This document shows, piece by piece, positions 1-8,816 of a DNA stretch of 64,000 nucleotides (positions are counted from its first letter, which is position 1; the number at the start of each line of letters is the position of its first letter). The stretch is taken from contig NZ_LQQC01000010.1 of the NCBI RefSeq assembly GCF_001584615.1, positions 744,001-808,000 of the forward strand, in the 5' to 3' direction. Source of the stretch: Brevibacterium ravenspurgense. GTDB lineage: Bacteria > Actinomycetota > Actinomycetes > Actinomycetales > Brevibacteriaceae. The translations under genes and the position numbers were made by a program. Below the pieces are notes generated by a model. The model worked only from the letters and a program-made list of their open reading frames with translations. It had not been told where the DNA came from and made no database searches.

Positions 1-1108
1 CTTTCCACCCGTAGATCTCAAAGACAGGCAAACCGCTGATGAAGGTGAAGGGGGCTCCGTCGGCCACACTCGTCCAGAATCGCGGCCGGGGATCGCGGCT
101 GGGTGTGCCGGTGGGGCTGCGGTCGAGGTCCGCCTGTGTGGCGTGGGCAAGCCACGCCTTGAGTTCGCGCTGCCAGGCAAACCAGTTGTGCATCCCGGTC
201 TCGCGGGGAGCCCACGCGTGTTTGATGCCCAGTTCGCCGAGCCTTTCGGCAAAGCGCCCGCCGTGGTTGTGCAGGTGGGCTTCCATGACGTCGGCGCTTT
301 CACTGCTGTTTTCAGCGTCGTCGGGAGTTCCGGACCCGGCGGACAGCCAAATGTCGAGCCCACGGAGGTTTTCTGCGAGGTCATACGGCGAGTTCGCCTC
401 CCACCGGGCATCCCCGTCTTTGAACGAACCGAACAGCGAATCCGCGGGTGCTCCGGCGCGCAGCGCGAGGATTTCAAACAGCGGGGGAGCGGCCTGTGGG
501 ATGAGCGGAGATGAAAAAGCGGCGGCGGCAGCGTAGAGGTCGGGCCGCCAGGCGGCGTACTTCATGGCTCCGTAGCCGCCCATGGAAAGCCCCGCGGCCA
601 CGCGCAGTTCGGGGCATGTCGAATAGAGGTCGCCTATCAGCATGGGCAGTTCGCGCACATGGAATTCGGGCCAGTCCTCGACTTCGCCGGGTGCTAGTTC
701 GTGGCGCGAGTAGACGGCCGCCCCAGCGTCGGGCATGACCACGAGGAAACGGCTGCCGCGGGTGTGCAGTTCCGCCCGCCCCAAGTCGGTCCACGAACGG
801 AAATCATCGCCCCCGCCGTGGAACAGGAAAAGCGGCACAGCGTGCTCCTGCGGGATGCCGGGCAGAAGAACTCGCACGCCGACGGTCCTGCCGAGTGCAG
901 GCGAGTAGACGAAGAACTCCCGCAGGCGGCGTGAGAGTTTGCGCTTTTCGCGCACGTGAACGTGGGCGGCTTCGAAGCCGGTGGGCTCAGGGCCGAGAAA
1001 CGATGTTGATTCGCTGTACGCCGGGTAGAGGCCGGCCGCACTGCGGCGGGCTGTGAGTGCTCGCACCGCGCGTGCTCCGACGGACATTCGCAGACTGCGC
1101 TTCACCAT
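1..1108 (-). CDS. Putative esterase (PF00756-like alpha/beta hydrolase), 3' end beyond window
   Basis: The minus-strand frame stays open from an ATG at 1108 to the window edge (at least 369 residues). An SD-like GGAGGT precedes the ATG. An oxyanion-type HGGG lies at residues 97-100 and the nucleophile elbow GLSMGGYGAMKYA has its Ser near residue 175. Candidate Asp (LDIWLSAGSG) and His (GMHNWFAWQ) follow at the expected places. This is the esterase D / antigen-85-like fold, usually a carboxylesterase or acyltransferase. No convincing signal peptide is visible, so a cytoplasmic enzyme is likely. About 50 residues follow the catalytic His region before the window ends, so a C-terminal extension is possible. 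Substrate unknown. Confidence 0.85.
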   Translation of the reverse strand, partial: MVKRSLRMSVGARAVRALTARRSAAGLYPAYSESTSFLGPEPTGFEAAHVHVREKRKLSRRLREFFVYSPALGRTVGVRVLLPGIPQEHAVPLFLFHGGGDDFRSWTDLGRAELHTRGSRFLVVMPDAGAAVYSRHELAPGEVEDWPEFHVRELPMLIGDLYSTCPELRVAAGLSMGGYGAMKYAAWRPDLYAAAAAFSSPLIPQAAPPLFEILALRAGAPADSLFGSFKDGDARWEANSPYDLAENLRGLDIWLSAGSGTPDDAENSSESADVMEAHLHNHGGRFAERLGELGIKHAWAPRETGMHNWFAWQRELKAWLAHATQADLDRSPTGTPSRDPRPRFWTSVADGAPFTFISGLPVFEIYGWK

Positions 1109-1239
1109 GGACCACCTCCGCAGCCCTCAGGCTACGGCGCATGCATGAACTGGAAGTAACGGTCACCTTGGACTGTCCTTGGAACCGCACTTGCGGCGGC
1201 AAAATCTGCGCTGCCCCGGAAGCAGTCAGCAGAGTGCCC

Positions 1240-2208
1240 TCAGCGCTTGGCTGCTTTTTCCCTGCGGATGACAGCTTCGCGCGGCAGGAGGGTTCCGTGC
1301 TTGCCAGCCAGAAGCAGCAGCCCAATGCCGGCCAGCAGACCGAGGACGGCCGTGATGACAGAGCCTTCCAGGCCCATTGCCCCTCCCGTCAGCCATGGCG
1401 AGCCCGACCATTCAACCTGGAACAGGCCCACCGCCTCGCCCGTCCCGGAAACCGGGGACACGAAGATGAACGCCTGCACAAAGTTCCACGCGGCGTGAAT
1501 GGCGATCGCCAACCACAGGCGGCGGGTCAGGAGGTAGGCCCCACCCAGCAGAAGCCCCGCCTCGATCGCAATGAAAATCGCGCCGGACACCGTTGCATCG
1601 GGGTTGCCCAGGTGCACAAGGCCGAAGATCGCGCTCGTAATCAGCAGGGAGGGCACCCAGCCCCACCAGGCGTCGAAGATGCGCAGGAGGAAACCGCGGA
1701 ACAGCAGCTCCTCCGTAAACGCCGGCCCAAGACCAACCCCCAGAGCCAGGACAAAAGCCGGCAGAAGCTCCTCACGCGGCGTCACACCAGTGATTCGGAA
1801 GCCGCCGAACAGCGCGATAACACCAACAGAAACACCGAGAACAGCAGTAGCGAGACCGGCACCCATGAGGATTTCCGTCACCTTGTTCTTACCCCGCAGG
1901 CCGTGGCCGGGAGCGCCCGCAATAAACCGCATGATCAGCAGGTACAGGACGAACATGGTGACAGCGCCGGCCATCAGCCCGAACCCGAAGCCGTACGAAT
2001 CCGTGGCCTCTGGGCCCAAACCAGCGGTCAGGGAGTCCAGCCGGCCAACCCCCACAATCGCCGCGTAGACGAGAATCGTCACCACCTGTGCAATGACAAA
2101 AGCTGCGATGCCGGCAACCAGCTGCCAGATTCGGTGGGAGTCGGGACGCTTGAAATCCGGGATCTCCGGCGTCGGCGCGTCCGCATAGGGGTTGGGAGGG
2201 TAGACCAT
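1240..2208 (-). CDS. CPBP-family (Abi/CaaX-like) intramembrane metalloprotease
   Basis: About 322 residues with roughly eight hydrophobic segments. It contains the CPBP signature: TEELLFRGFLLR (Glu166-Glu167, Arg171), then IFGLVHLGNP (His199) and IAIHAAWNF (His238). These residues form the glutamyl/His active site of Abi/Rce1-type membrane proteases. I chose the ATG at 2208 because a -10-like TAGAAT lies exactly 7 nt upstream with no SD, implying a leaderless mRNA. An ATG at 2217 is in frame, and the frame stays open further upstream into menD. It is divergent from menD. Family members process prenylated proteins or bacteriocin-related peptides in some bacteria; the role here is unknown. Confidence 0.88.
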   Translation of the reverse strand: MVYPPNPYADAPTPEIPDFKRPDSHRIWQLVAGIAAFVIAQVVTILVYAAIVGVGRLDSLTAGLGPEATDSYGFGFGLMAGAVTMFVLYLLIMRFIAGAPGHGLRGKNKVTEILMGAGLATAVLGVSVGVIALFGGFRITGVTPREELLPAFVLALGVGLGPAFTEELLFRGFLLRIFDAWWGWVPSLLITSAIFGLVHLGNPDATVSGAIFIAIEAGLLLGGAYLLTRRLWLAIAIHAAWNFVQAFIFVSPVSGTGEAVGLFQVEWSGSPWLTGGAMGLEGSVITAVLGLLAGIGLLLLAGKHGTLLPREAVIRREKAAKR

Positions 2209-2215
2209 GAGGGCC

Positions 2216-2235
2216 ATTCTAGAGTCTGGTTGAAT
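2216..2235. promoter_or_regulatory. Divergent overlapping -10 elements for CPBP protease and menD
   Basis: On the minus strand TAGAAT (2216-2221) ends 7 nt before the ATG at 2208. On the plus strand TTGAAT (2230-2235) ends 7 nt before the menD GTG at 2243. Neither start has an SD. Both genes would be read from leaderless transcripts out of a 34-bp gap. -35 elements are weak, so this is an inference from -10 position only. Confidence 0.4.
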
Positions 2236-2242
2236 CGGGTGT

Positions 2243-4114
2243 GTGAATACTTCCACCGCAGCTGCGCGCACGATCGCTCTGAACCTCATCCAGCGCGGTC
2301 TTGAGCACGTTGTCATTGCTCCCGGCTCCCGTTCGGCACCGCTGACCTACGCCTTCGCCGAACTCGCCGACGCCGGGCTGGTGAACACCCACGTGCGCAT
2401 TGACGAACGCGATGCCGCGTTCTTCGGGCTGGGGCTGGCCAAGGGGCTGCGCCGGACGGCGGTGGCTGAAGCGGCTGTGGCAGAGGCGGCCGGTGAGACC
2501 GGCGGCGCCGCTGGGGACACCGCCCCGCGCACACCGGGCCTGGTCGCAGTGCTCACCACATCGGGCACCGCGGTCGCGAACCTCCACCCAGCGGTGCTGG
2601 AGGCCTCGTACTCGCAGATTCCGCTGCTCATCCTCAGCGCTGACCGGCCCGAGCGCCTGCGCCGCACGGGAGCCAACCAGACCATTGACAGGCAGTCGCA
2701 CCTGCTGAGCGATGTTCGGCTGCGCTTTGATGTTCCGGTCGAAGCTGACGAGGCGTCGCTCACCTCCGCCGTGCACGCGGCGGCTGCCGCTGCGGTCGGC
2801 TCTGAGGGTGCCGGAGCGGGCATGAACGCCCCCTACGCCATGAGCTCTGGCCTGCGCGGCCTGTCCACACCGGGGCCCGTCCAGTTCAACGTGCAGTTCG
2901 ACGGGGAACTTACGCCGGAGGCAGAAGACATGCCGTGGCGTCCAGAAGTCGGCGAAGTCGAGCGCCTTGAACACCGCCCGCACGTACATGCCGGCTTTGC
3001 GCAGGCACTCGAAATGCTCATCCGTCCGGGAACTGTTCTGCTGGCAGGCAACGACTGTGACTACGGCGCGCGCAGGGTCGAAGAGCTTGCCGCAGCCTTC
3101 GGGGTACCGGTTTTTGCGGAACCTTCCTCACCCTTGTTCCACTTGTCGGTGCCAGGCCACCCGGGGGTTCTTGACGGCGATCTGACCGAAACCATCACGG
3201 GTGTTGTGCGCACCGGCAGGCTCACCCAGTACCGCCAGGACCAGCGACTGCTTGCGCGCGTGCCCACAGCAGAAATCCAAGCTGACCTCGACTGGGCGCT
3301 CGCAGATGAATACGGCTCCTACCTGGCCTCGGCCGGGCTCGCCGGCCAGGCCGCAGACGCCGATACGCAGCGGTGGGCCCGCAGCGTCGCATCGGAATCT
3401 CACATCCAGCGGGCCGCCGGCGTGCGCGAAACCCTGCTGAGCCGCAGCACAGGTGAGATCGCAGATCAGCTGAGCGTCACCTCGGACATCCACTCCCAGC
3501 ACCGTGCAGCAGCAGCCAAATGGCACGAGGTGCCGCCCACCTCGGCAGAACAGCCGACCGGAGCCGCAGTGGTCGGGGAGATTGTCCGCGGGGCCGCCCA
3601 GAATGCTGCCGAACACGGCACCGTGGCTCAGGTCTTCCTCGCCAGCTCGAATTCGGGCCGCTACGCTTCCGCGCTCGCCGGGGACGAGGCCCTGAAACAC
3701 GTGCAGATGAGCGCAAGCCGGGGACTCGCGGGAATTGACGGGCTGATCGCGACAGCGGCCGGTATGGCGCTGACCGGGCCTGTATTCGCGGAATGCCCGC
3801 TGCGGCTGATCGTCGGGGACGTTGCCGCCCTGCACGACGTGGGCGGACTGCTGCGCGAAAGCGCGGATGAGGGTCTGCCCACCCTGCAGATTTTCGTCCT
3901 CAACGACGACGGCGGAGCGATTTTCGGCGGTCTGGAACACGGTGCCGAGCACCTCAGCGGACATTTTGCGCGGTATTTCGCCACCCGGCACGGACGGAAC
4001 TTCCGCGCGCTCGCCGAAGCCTATGACTGGCCGTATCAGCAGGCGACGGTCGATGGTCTGCGCCGCCTGGCGAAGGCCGGCAGCGCTGGGCTTTGCGAAG
4101 TGCCGCTGGACTGA
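2243..4114 (+). CDS. menD: 2-succinyl-5-enolpyruvyl-6-hydroxy-3-cyclohexene-1-carboxylate synthase
   Basis: 623-residue ThDP-dependent enzyme that joins isochorismate and 2-oxoglutarate in menaquinone biosynthesis. The N-terminal Pyr domain shows GSRSAPLTYAF and ERDAAFFGLGLAKG. The C-terminal PP domain shows GDVAALHDVGGLL and FVLNDDGGAIFGGLEH, matching the ThDP/Mg-binding region of MenD. Start is GTG without an SD, consistent with a leaderless transcript. A variable stretch near residue 430 (HEVPPTSAEQPTG) is encoded by one copy of a repeated oligomer (3534-3551). It sits opposite the isochorismate synthase gene, whose product is its substrate. Confidence 0.96.
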   Translation: MNTSTAAARTIALNLIQRGLEHVVIAPGSRSAPLTYAFAELADAGLVNTHVRIDERDAAFFGLGLAKGLRRTAVAEAAVAEAAGETGGAAGDTAPRTPGLVAVLTTSGTAVANLHPAVLEASYSQIPLLILSADRPERLRRTGANQTIDRQSHLLSDVRLRFDVPVEADEASLTSAVHAAAAAAVGSEGAGAGMNAPYAMSSGLRGLSTPGPVQFNVQFDGELTPEAEDMPWRPEVGEVERLEHRPHVHAGFAQALEMLIRPGTVLLAGNDCDYGARRVEELAAAFGVPVFAEPSSPLFHLSVPGHPGVLDGDLTETITGVVRTGRLTQYRQDQRLLARVPTAEIQADLDWALADEYGSYLASAGLAGQAADADTQRWARSVASESHIQRAAGVRETLLSRSTGEIADQLSVTSDIHSQHRAAAAKWHEVPPTSAEQPTGAAVVGEIVRGAAQNAAEHGTVAQVFLASSNSGRYASALAGDEALKHVQMSASRGLAGIDGLIATAAGMALTGPVFAECPLRLIVGDVAALHDVGGLLRESADEGLPTLQIFVLNDDGGAIFGGLEHGAEHLSGHFARYFATRHGRNFRALAEAYDWPYQQATVDGLRRLAKAGSAGLCEVPLD

Positions 4115-4137
4115 ATCTGCTGCGGGGCGTTTGTTGA

Positions 4138-4153
4138 GGCTGAGCTGTCAGCC
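4138..4153. terminator. Short hairpin between convergent menD and menF
   Basis: GGCTGA-GCTG-TCAGCC is a 6-bp stem with a 4-nt loop in the 47-bp gap between the converging stops. It has no T-run on either side, so a terminator role is only possible. Confidence 0.3.
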
Positions 4154-4161
4154 AAGGACCG

Positions 4162-5505
4162 TTAGGGACGGCTGAGGCCGTGCGCCTGCAACATGGGGCC
4201 AAGCTTCGCCCATGACTCTGCGAGTTCTGACTGCGGGTCTGAATCCGGCATGATTCCGCCGCCGGCCCACAGCCGAATGCGGGTGCGCGATTCCAGCTGG
4301 CCGCAGCGCAGAGCAATGCCCAGCTGGCCGTTGCCCGCGCCGTCAATCCATCCGACTGGCCCTGCGTAGCGACCGCGGTCAGCCCGTTCGATGCGTGCGA
4401 TTTCTCGCATGGCCTCGTTGCGCGGCACTCCGCCTACCGCAGCGGTGGGGTGAATGCTCTTGGCCAGATCGATGATCGACGGGCGGTCCTCTGGCCGGCC
4501 GGACGGGGAATCGAGAGTGCCGTGGGCATCGCTGGCCAGGTGAATGACATTGGGCAGGGTCAACAGATACGGCTGTTCGTCAACGTGGAGGTCGCTGCTG
4601 TAGGGCCGCAGGCACTCTTCCAGGGAGCGGGTGGCGTAGACGTGTTCCTGGGAGTCTTTCGCACCGGCGAGCTGCTGGCGGGCCTGCGCAAGTTCAGCTT
4701 GGGCGTCATCGCGCACCTGATAAGTGCCGGCAAGAACGCGAGAGCGCACAACGCCGTCCTGCACGCCCACCAGAAGTTCCGGTGTCGCCCCGATCAGGCC
4801 GGCCACATTGAATGTCCACGTGGCGGGGTAGGCGGCGTTGAGTGCGCCGAGCACCGCACGCACATCGATGTCGTGCTCTGTGTCGACGACCGCGTCGCGA
4901 GCAACAACGATCTTCTTGAACTGGCTGCCGGGCGCCCGCATGAGTTTGACGGCTTCGGACACATTGCGGATGTGCTGTTCCTGGCTGATGTGCCCATCGT
5001 GCAGGGAGGCACCCGTAACCGGGGTCAGAGCTGCGGCTTCAAGCGTGAAGTCGTCGTCAGCGCTGCCTTCCTGGCTGATGGAGGTCAGCCATACGCGTTC
5101 GTGCCGGCGGCCCATGATGAAGCGCGGAATGTCAATGACGGAATCCGTGTCGGAATCATCCGTGAAGGAAATTGCCGTGAAGCCCACCAGGCCCGATCCC
5201 GGCAGATTCACCGAGTCTTCGACCAGCGCGCGCTGTGCCACCGCACGCCACTGCTGTGACAGCTGGTCGAAACGCGTGCGGCCTTCAACGGTTTCACCGC
5301 CTGTGGCGCGCAGTCGTGCAACCCGGCCGAAGCCCACCAGACCAGAGTGGCCGCGCACCCAGCAGTTGAACGTGTCTTGGGGCAGCTGTGCCAAGAATTC
5401 GTGTACGGTCGACGGCAGACCGTGGGCAAAGGGCGCCGGCGCGTGGGGGTCAACACCGTCAATGAACCACGAGCGCACCCGCAGGGAAACTGAATCGCTG
5501 AGCAC
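4162..5505 (-). CDS. menF: Isochorismate synthase
   Basis: 447 residues of the chorismate-binding family (MenF/EntC). The C-terminal catalytic block contains KKIVVARD, SIHPTAAVGGVPR, and GRYAGPVGWIDGAGNG, which hold the conserved His and Glu that bind chorismate and Mg2+. It converts chorismate to isochorismate, the MenD substrate, and is convergent with menD. Start is GTG; TAGACT lies 6 nt upstream and there is no SD, so the mRNA is probably leaderless. A siderophore role (EntC) cannot be excluded by sequence, but the men context favours menaquinone. Confidence 0.93.
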   Translation of the reverse strand: MLSDSVSLRVRSWFIDGVDPHAPAPFAHGLPSTVHEFLAQLPQDTFNCWVRGHSGLVGFGRVARLRATGGETVEGRTRFDQLSQQWRAVAQRALVEDSVNLPGSGLVGFTAISFTDDSDTDSVIDIPRFIMGRRHERVWLTSISQEGSADDDFTLEAAALTPVTGASLHDGHISQEQHIRNVSEAVKLMRAPGSQFKKIVVARDAVVDTEHDIDVRAVLGALNAAYPATWTFNVAGLIGATPELLVGVQDGVVRSRVLAGTYQVRDDAQAELAQARQQLAGAKDSQEHVYATRSLEECLRPYSSDLHVDEQPYLLTLPNVIHLASDAHGTLDSPSGRPEDRPSIIDLAKSIHPTAAVGGVPRNEAMREIARIERADRGRYAGPVGWIDGAGNGQLGIALRCGQLESRTRIRLWAGGGIMPDSDPQSELAESWAKLGPMLQAHGLSRP

Positions 5506-5511
5506 ACGGCC

Positions 5512-5517
5512 AGTCTA
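5512..5517 (-). promoter_or_regulatory. -10 element of menF (leaderless)
   Basis: TAGACT on the minus strand ends 6 nt before the GTG start at 5505. The same hexamer occurs before the polyprenyl synthase, yajQ and hadA-like genes in this window. Confidence 0.5.
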
Positions 5518-5603
5518 ATGAGGGGCACTGACATCGGCGCTGACACGGTGCTTGTGCCGGCCCGATTAGCTCCCCGCGGGGCGGGGCTGAGATTATGAGA
5601 CAC

Positions 5604-6311
5604 ATGAATCGCGCTCACCTGGATAAGAACAAGGCGGACGTCGCATCGATGTTCGACGCTGTTGCCGAACGCTACGACATCACCAACGACGCCATGACCT
5701 TCGGCATTTCGCGCTGGTGGCGCGTGGAGATCACCCGATCGGTCGACCCGAAGCCCGGTGAGCTCATCCTCGACCTGGCGGCTGGAACCGGCTCCAGCTC
5801 GGTGCCGTACGCCCAGCGCGGAGCCACCGTCATCGCCGGTGACATCAGTGAGGGAATGCTTGCTGTGGGCCGGCGCCGTCATCCCGAAATCCAGTTCCAG
5901 TACGCCGATGCGACTGATCTTGACTTCGACGACAACACCTTCGACGTTGTCACCATCACCTACGGCTTCCGGAACGTGCAGGAGCCGCAGAAGGCGCTGA
6001 AGGAAATGCTGCGCGTTCTCAAACCCGGCGGCCGGCTGGTCATCGCGGAGTTCTCCACCCCGACGTTCACGCCGTTTGCGCGCTTCTACAAGGAGTACAT
6101 CATGCGGGCGCTGCCGGCAGTGGCAAAGGCCGTGAGCTCGAACCCGGAAGCCTATGTGTACCTCGCTGAGTCGATCCGCGCGTGGCCGGCCCAGCTGCCG
6201 CTTGCCCACATGATCCGCGACGCAGGCTTTGATCAGGTCAAGTACCGCAACCTCACCGGCGGTATCGTCGCCATCCACCACGCTCTCAAGCCCTCCGGTG
6301 ATGCACTGTGA
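5604..6311 (+). CDS. ubiE: Demethylmenaquinone methyltransferase
   Basis: 235-residue class I SAM-dependent methyltransferase performing the last step of menaquinone synthesis. SAM motif I is ILDLAAGTGSSS, followed by GDISEGML, ITYGFRNV and a LRVLKPGGRLVI post-motif typical of UbiE/MenG. The ATG at 5604 gives the family N-terminus MNRAHLDKNKADV; an in-frame ATG at 5595 is the alternative. Its stop overlaps the start of the reductase gene by 4 nt (GTGA), indicating translational coupling. Confidence 0.95.
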   Translation: MNRAHLDKNKADVASMFDAVAERYDITNDAMTFGISRWWRVEITRSVDPKPGELILDLAAGTGSSSVPYAQRGATVIAGDISEGMLAVGRRRHPEIQFQYADATDLDFDDNTFDVVTITYGFRNVQEPQKALKEMLRVLKPGGRLVIAEFSTPTFTPFARFYKEYIMRALPAVAKAVSSNPEAYVYLAESIRAWPAQLPLAHMIRDAGFDQVKYRNLTGGIVAIHHALKPSGDAL

Positions 6312-7630
6312 AAAACGTCGATGCCGATGTTGTCATCGTCGGCGCCGGGCCCGCTGGATCCGCGGCGGCCGCACACTTGGCTCACGCCGGGCTCGATGTG
6401 GCGCTGCTGGAGAAGACCGCGTTCCCGCGCGACAAAATCTGCGGTGATGCGCTGACACCCCGCGCGGTCAAAGAACTCGGTCACCTGGGTTTTTCGCTGC
6501 CCGATGAGGCGGGCTGGCACCGCAACCGCGGTCTGCGGCTGATCGGCGGGGGCCACCGAATGGAAATCCCGTGGCCGGACGTGACGGGCTTCCCGTCCTA
6601 CGGTCTGACGCGCGCTCGCATGGACCTCGACGAACAGCTGGCCCGGCATGCCGAAAAGCAGGGTGCTGTCCTGTACCAGCAGATGTCAGCGGAAGAACCC
6701 GTTTTCGACAACGGGTGGATTGCCGGCATCCGCGCAGTTCCCGCTGACGCCAAGGGCAGGAAGCTGCGTGCTGACAAGGACGGTGAGGCAGCGGAGGAAG
6801 TCTTCTTTCGTGCTCCCATCGTGATTGCGGCAGACGGCGTGAGCGCCCGCACCGCAGTGCAGATGGGCCACCGCAAACGCGACGATCGACCCATGGGCGT
6901 GGCAGTGCGCACCTACTACGACTCACCGCGGCATGACGACCCTTTCATCGAATCGTGGCTTGAGCTGCGCAGCCCCGACGGGGAACCCATGCCCGGCTAC
7001 GGGTGGCTCTTCCCCTTGGGAGACGGAACCGTCAACGTGGGGCTCGGCATCCTCAACACCAGCCCGCAGTTCGGCAAGGTCAACTACCAGAACGTGCTCA
7101 AGGACTGGATTGCCGCAATGGGCGGCGAATGGGGCATCGGCGGTGCGGACGGCACCGAGGGAATGCGCCAGCCCATCCGCTCCGCCGCGCTGCCGATGGC
7201 GTTCAACCGCACCCCGCACTTTGACCGCGGCGTCATGCTGCTGGGCGATGCCGCGGGCATGGTCAATCCGTTCAACGGCGAGGGCATCGACTATGCCTTC
7301 GAACAGGCCCGGATTGCCGCCGAGATCATCACCACCTACCGCGGTTTCCCGCAGGCGGCCTACAGGAACAAGCTCGCCGGGTTCAGCAAAGCCGTTAAGG
7401 ACGAGTACGGCAGCTACTTCACCCTGGGGCGGGGCTTCGCCCACCTCATCGGCCAGCCGAAGGTCATGGAACTGGGACTCAAATACGGTATGGGTTCGCG
7501 CCACCTGATGAATTTTGCGGTCAAACTGTTGGCTAATCTTTACGAAGACGATCCGCGGGCACACCGCGACCTGCACGACCGCGCGGTTCAGGCACTCATC
7601 ACCGCTGTGCCGGCCACCTCGAATCAATAG
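6308..7630 (+). CDS. Geranylgeranyl/menaquinone reductase family flavoprotein (MenJ-like)
   Basis: 440 residues. The FAD-binding Rossmann motif VIVGAGPAGSAAAAHLA is at the N-terminus. KICGDALTPRA and LLGDAAGMVNPFNGEGI are signatures of the geranylgeranyl reductase family of class A flavoenzymes. Mycobacterial MenJ (Rv0561c) hydrogenates one isoprene unit of menaquinone and also sits beside menaquinone and polyprenyl synthase genes, so a MenJ role making MK-n(H2) is likely. Start GTG overlaps the ubiE stop. No transmembrane segment is obvious; the enzyme probably associates with the membrane peripherally. Confidence 0.9.
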   Translation: MKNVDADVVIVGAGPAGSAAAAHLAHAGLDVALLEKTAFPRDKICGDALTPRAVKELGHLGFSLPDEAGWHRNRGLRLIGGGHRMEIPWPDVTGFPSYGLTRARMDLDEQLARHAEKQGAVLYQQMSAEEPVFDNGWIAGIRAVPADAKGRKLRADKDGEAAEEVFFRAPIVIAADGVSARTAVQMGHRKRDDRPMGVAVRTYYDSPRHDDPFIESWLELRSPDGEPMPGYGWLFPLGDGTVNVGLGILNTSPQFGKVNYQNVLKDWIAAMGGEWGIGGADGTEGMRQPIRSAALPMAFNRTPHFDRGVMLLGDAAGMVNPFNGEGIDYAFEQARIAAEIITTYRGFPQAAYRNKLAGFSKAVKDEYGSYFTLGRGFAHLIGQPKVMELGLKYGMGSRHLMNFAVKLLANLYEDDPRAHRDLHDRAVQALITAVPATSNQ

Positions 7631-7641
7631 CGGAGTGAACG

Positions 7642-7647
7642 TAGACT
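7642..7647 (+). promoter_or_regulatory. -10-like TAGACT before the polyprenyl synthase gene
   Basis: TAGACT lies about 63 nt upstream of the ATG at 7711 in the 80-bp gap after the reductase gene. It matches the recurrent -10 hexamer of this window. A separate transcript for the polyprenyl synthase is therefore possible. Confidence 0.35.
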
Positions 7648-7710
7648 GAGGGGTCGTAGACCCACGGCACAGCCGAAACGACTGACAACCTGAGGAAAGA
7701 GAAGACGACG

Positions 7711-8781
7711 ATGGCACCTTCTGGCGAAGCCAGCGCGCCCTCCGCACAGCCGGGGACACAGCCCAAACCGGGTGCTTTCGCCGCTGTCGGCGCTGATCTC
7801 AGCGCCAACCTCGATCGTCAGCTCGAACAGGTTGAGACGCTCCTGAACGAAACCGTGCGCCAGACCAGCCGTCTGGCTGACGAATCGTCCCGTTATCTTC
7901 TGTCCGCCGGCGGCAAGCGCGTACGCCCGTCGCTGGTTCTTCTGGCCGCGCAGTGGGCAGCTCAGCTGACCCCCGGGGCTGACGCTGACAGCTTTGACGT
8001 TGTGAAAGCCGGTGCCGTTGTCGAACTGACGCACCTGGCCACGCTCTACCACGATGACGTCATGGACGAAGCTCCCGTTCGCCGCGGAGCCCCGGCAGCG
8101 CACCACGTGTGGAACAACTCGGTGGCCATCCTCACAGGCGATGTTCTTCTGGCCCGGGCCTCCAGCCTGTGCTCTGAACTGGGGCCGCGTGCCGTGCTGC
8201 TGCAGTCTGAAACCTTTGAGCGTTTGGTTCTCGGCCAGCTCAGTGAGTACACCGGCCCTGAAGACGAGGCCGACCCGATTGCGCACCACATCCGCGTCCT
8301 GTCGGACAAAACCGGCTCGCTCATTGCCGCGTGCGGTGAGTTTGCGGTTCTGGCTTCCGGCGGTTCGCCCGAACTTGTGGAGCCTTTGCGCGAGTACGGC
8401 GAAAACGTCGGCGTTGCCTTCCAGCTGGCTGACGACATCATCGATCTGGCCTCAGACGAAGCCGATTCCGGCAAGACTCCCGGCACTGACCTGCGCGAGG
8501 GCGTGCCCACAATGCCGACGCTGCTGCTGCGCCGCGAAGCCGCGGCGGGGGATTCCGAAGCGCAGCGGATTGTCGAGCTGCTGGATGCCGACCTGTCCTC
8601 GGACGAAGCTCTTGAGGCTGCGCGCACGGCACTTGTTGCCCACCCCGTGATGGAGGCTGCTCGCGCTGAGGCTCGCCGTTGGTCGGCCAAGGCCGTTGAC
8701 GCTCTGCGCGACCTTCCTGACGGGCCCATCAAGTCGGCTTTCGAACTGTTCGCCGCCGGTGTGGTCAACCGGGTGGGCTGA
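7711..8781 (+). CDS. Polyprenyl diphosphate synthase
   Basis: 356 residues, trans-isoprenyl diphosphate synthase fold. The first Asp-rich motif is LYHDDVMDEAPVRRG and the second is QLADDIIDLASDEAD followed by GTDLREG. These coordinate the Mg2+-diphosphate. It probably makes the long prenyl side chain of menaquinone (heptaprenyl/octaprenyl class; chain length cannot be read off). A roughly 30-residue Ala/Pro/Ser-rich N-terminal tail precedes the catalytic domain. An SD-like GAGGAAAGAGAAG precedes the ATG. Confidence 0.94.
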   Translation: MAPSGEASAPSAQPGTQPKPGAFAAVGADLSANLDRQLEQVETLLNETVRQTSRLADESSRYLLSAGGKRVRPSLVLLAAQWAAQLTPGADADSFDVVKAGAVVELTHLATLYHDDVMDEAPVRRGAPAAHHVWNNSVAILTGDVLLARASSLCSELGPRAVLLQSETFERLVLGQLSEYTGPEDEADPIAHHIRVLSDKTGSLIAACGEFAVLASGGSPELVEPLREYGENVGVAFQLADDIIDLASDEADSGKTPGTDLREGVPTMPTLLLRREAAAGDSEAQRIVELLDADLSSDEALEAARTALVAHPVMEAARAEARRWSAKAVDALRDLPDGPIKSAFELFAAGVVNRVG

Positions 8782-8816
8782 CCCACTCCCGTTCAGCGCT
8801 CGTGGCATAGCCGACT

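Noticed and set aside
1057-2304. 415-codon plus-strand ORF opposite the CPBP protease
   Set aside because: Composition is Gln/Arg/Pro-rich noise; the minus strand carries CPBP active-site motifs.
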